From positions 62,001-126,000 of the forward strand of contig NZ_MTQP01000053.1 of assembly GCF_001984175.1 (NCBI RefSeq): a DNA stretch of 64,000 nucleotides. Reading direction: 5' to 3'. Both the position numbers and the translations under genes were made by a program. Shown here one piece after another: positions 62,293 through 64,000 of this stretch; the stretch's first letter is position 1, and each line of letters opens with the position of its first letter. The notes below the pieces were generated by a model, which saw nothing but the letters and a program-made list of their open reading frames with translations, was not told the origin of the DNA and ran no database searches. The DNA comes from Saccharothrix sp. ALI-22-I (GTDB taxonomy: Bacteria; Actinomycetota; Actinomycetes; Mycobacteriales; Pseudonocardiaceae).

Positions 62293-63905
62293 GAACCGTC
62301 CTCCTGAATGGCCTCGACGAGCTGTGCGAGCCCGGCGACGCGGTCGGTCAGGTGCAGCCGCAGGACCGGACGGCCGTGCCCGGCGAGCACCTGGCCGTCG
62401 CCCAGCGCCTGTGCCAGCTGCAACGTGCTGAGGTCGTACGGCCTTCCCGGCACGTCCAGCTGCGTCTCGGACGCCCCGGTGAGCTGGAGGTACACGCCGT
62501 TGCGGTGACCGCCCTTGTGGTACTGGCCGGTCGAGTGCAGGAAGCGCGGCCCCCACCCGAAGGTGGTCTGCAGGTGCGAACGCTGCGCCAACTCCGGGCG
62601 AACGAGGGCGAACGACGCGTCGTCGATCCGGTCCAGGTACGCCTGCACGGACAGGTAGCCGTGCTCCGGCGCGGCGGCGACCAGCGCCACCAGCGCCTCG
62701 GCGACCGTCTTCACGTCCGGCGACAGCCAGCCCTCGCTCGGGTAGACCTCGATCGGACCGTCCACGAAGGCCGGTGCGACGGCCGACGCGGCGGGCGCGT
62801 CCAACAAGGACCGGGCCGCGTTCTTCGCCGCCTCGACGTCGGGCTGGTCGAACGGGTTGATCTCCAGCACCCGGCCGACGAGCGCGGTCGCGTACTCCCA
62901 GACCAGGAACTGCGCGCCGAGCGGGCCTTCCACCGCGATGGACGACGAGCCGGTGGCCGGTCCGATCGCGACGGTCGTGGCGTCCGTGCCGGCGTCCACG
63001 AAACCGGGCGCGCCCGGCCCCTCGACCACCACGGGCAGCAGGCCGGTGCCGTTCTTGCCGGTCGACTCGGCGATCAGCTGCTCGGCCCAGTCGCCGAACC
63101 CGGCGATGCCGGAGCCGGTGTCGGCGAACACGATCTTCTCCGCGCCGTGCGCGTGCGCGACGGCGAACGTCGCGGCCAGCACCACCGCCGGGTTGTCCGG
63201 CGAGTCGGCCGACACCAGCGGCGCGGCCGCGGCGGCGTCGTCCAGCAGCGCGCCGATGTCCACGCCCGCCAGGCCGGACGGCACCAGGCCGAACGCGGTC
63301 AGCGCCGAGTAGCGGCCGCCCACGTGCGGGTCGGCCAGGAAAACCTTGCGGTAGCCCGCTTCCCGGGACGCCGCCTCCAGCGGCGAGCCCGGGTCGGTCA
63401 CCACGACGATCCGCGACGCCGCGTCGATCCCCTCGGCCGCGAACGCCGCCTCGAAGATCCGCCGGTGGCTGTCGGTCTCGACGGTGCCGCCGGACTTCGA
63501 CGACACCACCAGCACCGTGCGCTGGAGGTCGCCCGCCAACGCCTCGGCCACCTGACCGGGGTCGGTGGTGTCCAGCACGACGAGCGGCACGCCCGCCGTG
63601 CCGGTGATCACCTCGGGCGCGAGCGACGAGCCGCCCATGCCGGCGAGGACCACCCGGTCCACGCCGTCGGCGAGCAGCTCGTCGCGCAGCGCGGTGATCT
63701 CCGCGACCAGCGGGCGGGACGTCTCGTGCAGCGTCGTCCACGCCAGACGGATCGACGCCTCCGACTCCGCCTCGGGGCCCCACAGCGTGGCGTCCCCGGC
63801 GGTGAGCTTGCTCGGCGCCGAATCCCGGACCAGATCGCCGATGACGGTGGCGACCTGGTCCTGGTTCGGTGTGCGGACGATCTCCACGGAGATCACCTCG
63901 GTCAT
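62289..63905 (-). CDS. pgi: Glucose-6-phosphate isomerase
   Basis: Pgi interconverts glucose 6-phosphate and fructose 6-phosphate. The 538-residue protein has VVLAGMGGSSLAPEVI near residue 86 and VVSSKSGGTVETDSHRRIFE near residue 130, the sugar isomerase (SIS) fold. It also has VLEINPFDQPDVEAAKNAA. It is of the form found in actinomycete pentose-phosphate clusters and differs from the E. coli enzyme. The ATG at 63905 begins MTEVISVEIV. It lies 43 bases after tal and overlaps zwf. Confidence 0.93.
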   Translation of the reverse strand: MTEVISVEIVRTPNQDQVATVIGDLVRDSAPSKLTAGDATLWGPEAESEASIRLAWTTLHETSRPLVAEITALRDELLADGVDRVVLAGMGGSSLAPEVITGTAGVPLVVLDTTDPGQVAEALAGDLQRTVLVVSSKSGGTVETDSHRRIFEAAFAAEGIDAASRIVVVTDPGSPLEAASREAGYRKVFLADPHVGGRYSALTAFGLVPSGLAGVDIGALLDDAAAAAPLVSADSPDNPAVVLAATFAVAHAHGAEKIVFADTGSGIAGFGDWAEQLIAESTGKNGTGLLPVVVEGPGAPGFVDAGTDATTVAIGPATGSSSIAVEGPLGAQFLVWEYATALVGRVLEINPFDQPDVEAAKNAARSLLDAPAASAVAPAFVDGPIEVYPSEGWLSPDVKTVAEALVALVAAAPEHGYLSVQAYLDRIDDASFALVRPELAQRSHLQTTFGWGPRFLHSTGQYHKGGHRNGVYLQLTGASETQLDVPGRPYDLSTLQLAQALGDGQVLAGHGRPVLRLHLTDRVAGLAQLVEAIQEDGS

Positions 63906-63948
63906 GTCAGTCCTGTTCTGGTCTCGACCCGGTCTTGGTCTAGGCCGG

Positions 63949-64000
63949 TCAGCCCTTGGCCTGGTTCAACTGTCCGGTCACCGTCTCCAGCAGTTCGGCC
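63949..64000 (-). CDS. tal: Transaldolase, C-terminal end (partial)
   Basis: The last 52 bases encode, on the minus strand, the end of a protein reading AELLETVTGQLNQAKG before a TGA at 63949-63951. This resembles the C terminus of actinobacterial transaldolases, and tal commonly precedes pgi-zwf-opcA-pgl in this cluster. Most of the gene lies outside the window, so the call rests largely on context. Confidence 0.6.
   Translation of the reverse strand, partial: AELLETVTGQLNQAKG

Overview
This window comes from a high-GC Gram-positive chromosome, almost certainly an actinomycete of the order Pseudonocardiales (Saccharothrix/Actinosynnema/Lentzea-like; the genus is inference). The evidence is very high GC, frequent GTG starts, four-base start/stop overlaps (GTGA, ATGA), actinobacterial hallmark genes (bldD, whiA, mihF, rbpA, opcA, a helicase-dead priA) and a gene order that follows mycobacterial and streptomycete chromosomes. 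It is mostly conserved core chromosome, with short accessory inserts between the conserved blocks.

Layout. 1-3.2 kb: end of aroB, then pepQ-efp-nusB, with a VOC protein and a small membrane protein at the place where aroQ often lies. 3.3-3.8 kb: bldD on the minus strand, convergent with nusB. 4.0-12.5 kb: the pyrimidine operon pyrR-pyrB-pyrC-(bPH membrane protein)-carA-carB-pyrF, preceded by a leader with a near-perfect PyrR-binding loop. 12.8-16.6 kb: mihF-gmk-rpoZ-coaBC-metK. 16.6-19.4 kb: two accessory genes, a beta-helix membrane protein and a drastically shortened phospholipase-C-like protein. 19.4-23.4 kb: priA, with a perfect LexA box over its promoter, and a gamma-glutamyltransferase. 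23.4-25.5 kb: an ECF sigma factor, a membrane partner, a palindrome and a Thr-rich 49-residue ORF. 25.5-29.1 kb: def, fmt, rsmB and a flavoprotein; def and fmt share a similar leader. 29.2-32.4 kb: a large LuxR-type regulator and a degenerate SDR, separated by a 14-bp tandem repeat. 32.6-37.1 kb: rpe and the riboflavin operon ribD-ribE-ribBA-ribH plus a PH-like membrane protein. 37.2-43.5 kb: accessory block with an M28 peptidase, a WYL regulator, a SLOG protein with a zinc-ribbon XRE regulator, and two Rieske lipoproteins. 43.5-48.4 kb: uvrC-rapZ-yvcK-whiA. 48.6-49.3 kb: CHAT protease remnant. 49.5-53.2 kb: gap-pgk-tpiA-secG-rbpA. 53.3-58.6 kb: envelope and signalling genes (secreted anchored protein, membrane protein, Ser/Thr kinase, orphan histidine kinase). 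58.8-64.0 kb, minus strand: pentose-phosphate genes tal-pgi-zwf-opcA-pgl.

How it fits together: the window carries nucleotide supply (pyr operon, gmk), translation start and N-terminal processing (efp, def, fmt, rsmB, pepQ), cofactors (coaBC, metK, rib), central carbon metabolism (gap-pgk-tpiA and pgi-zwf-opcA-pgl, with RapZ/YvcK nearby) and developmental control (BldD, WhiA). No tRNA, rRNA, CRISPR array, insertion sequence or prophage was recognised. The most interesting leads are regulatory: the related def and fmt leaders whose Shine-Dalgarno sites lie in hairpins, the LexA box on a leaderless priA promoter, the PyrR loop over the pyrR ribosome-binding site, and the sigma factor/microprotein pair around a palindrome. 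Among proteins, the kinase trio with a TTA codon, the minimal phospholipase and the CHAT remnant stand out. I see no clear complete novel defence or biosynthetic system.
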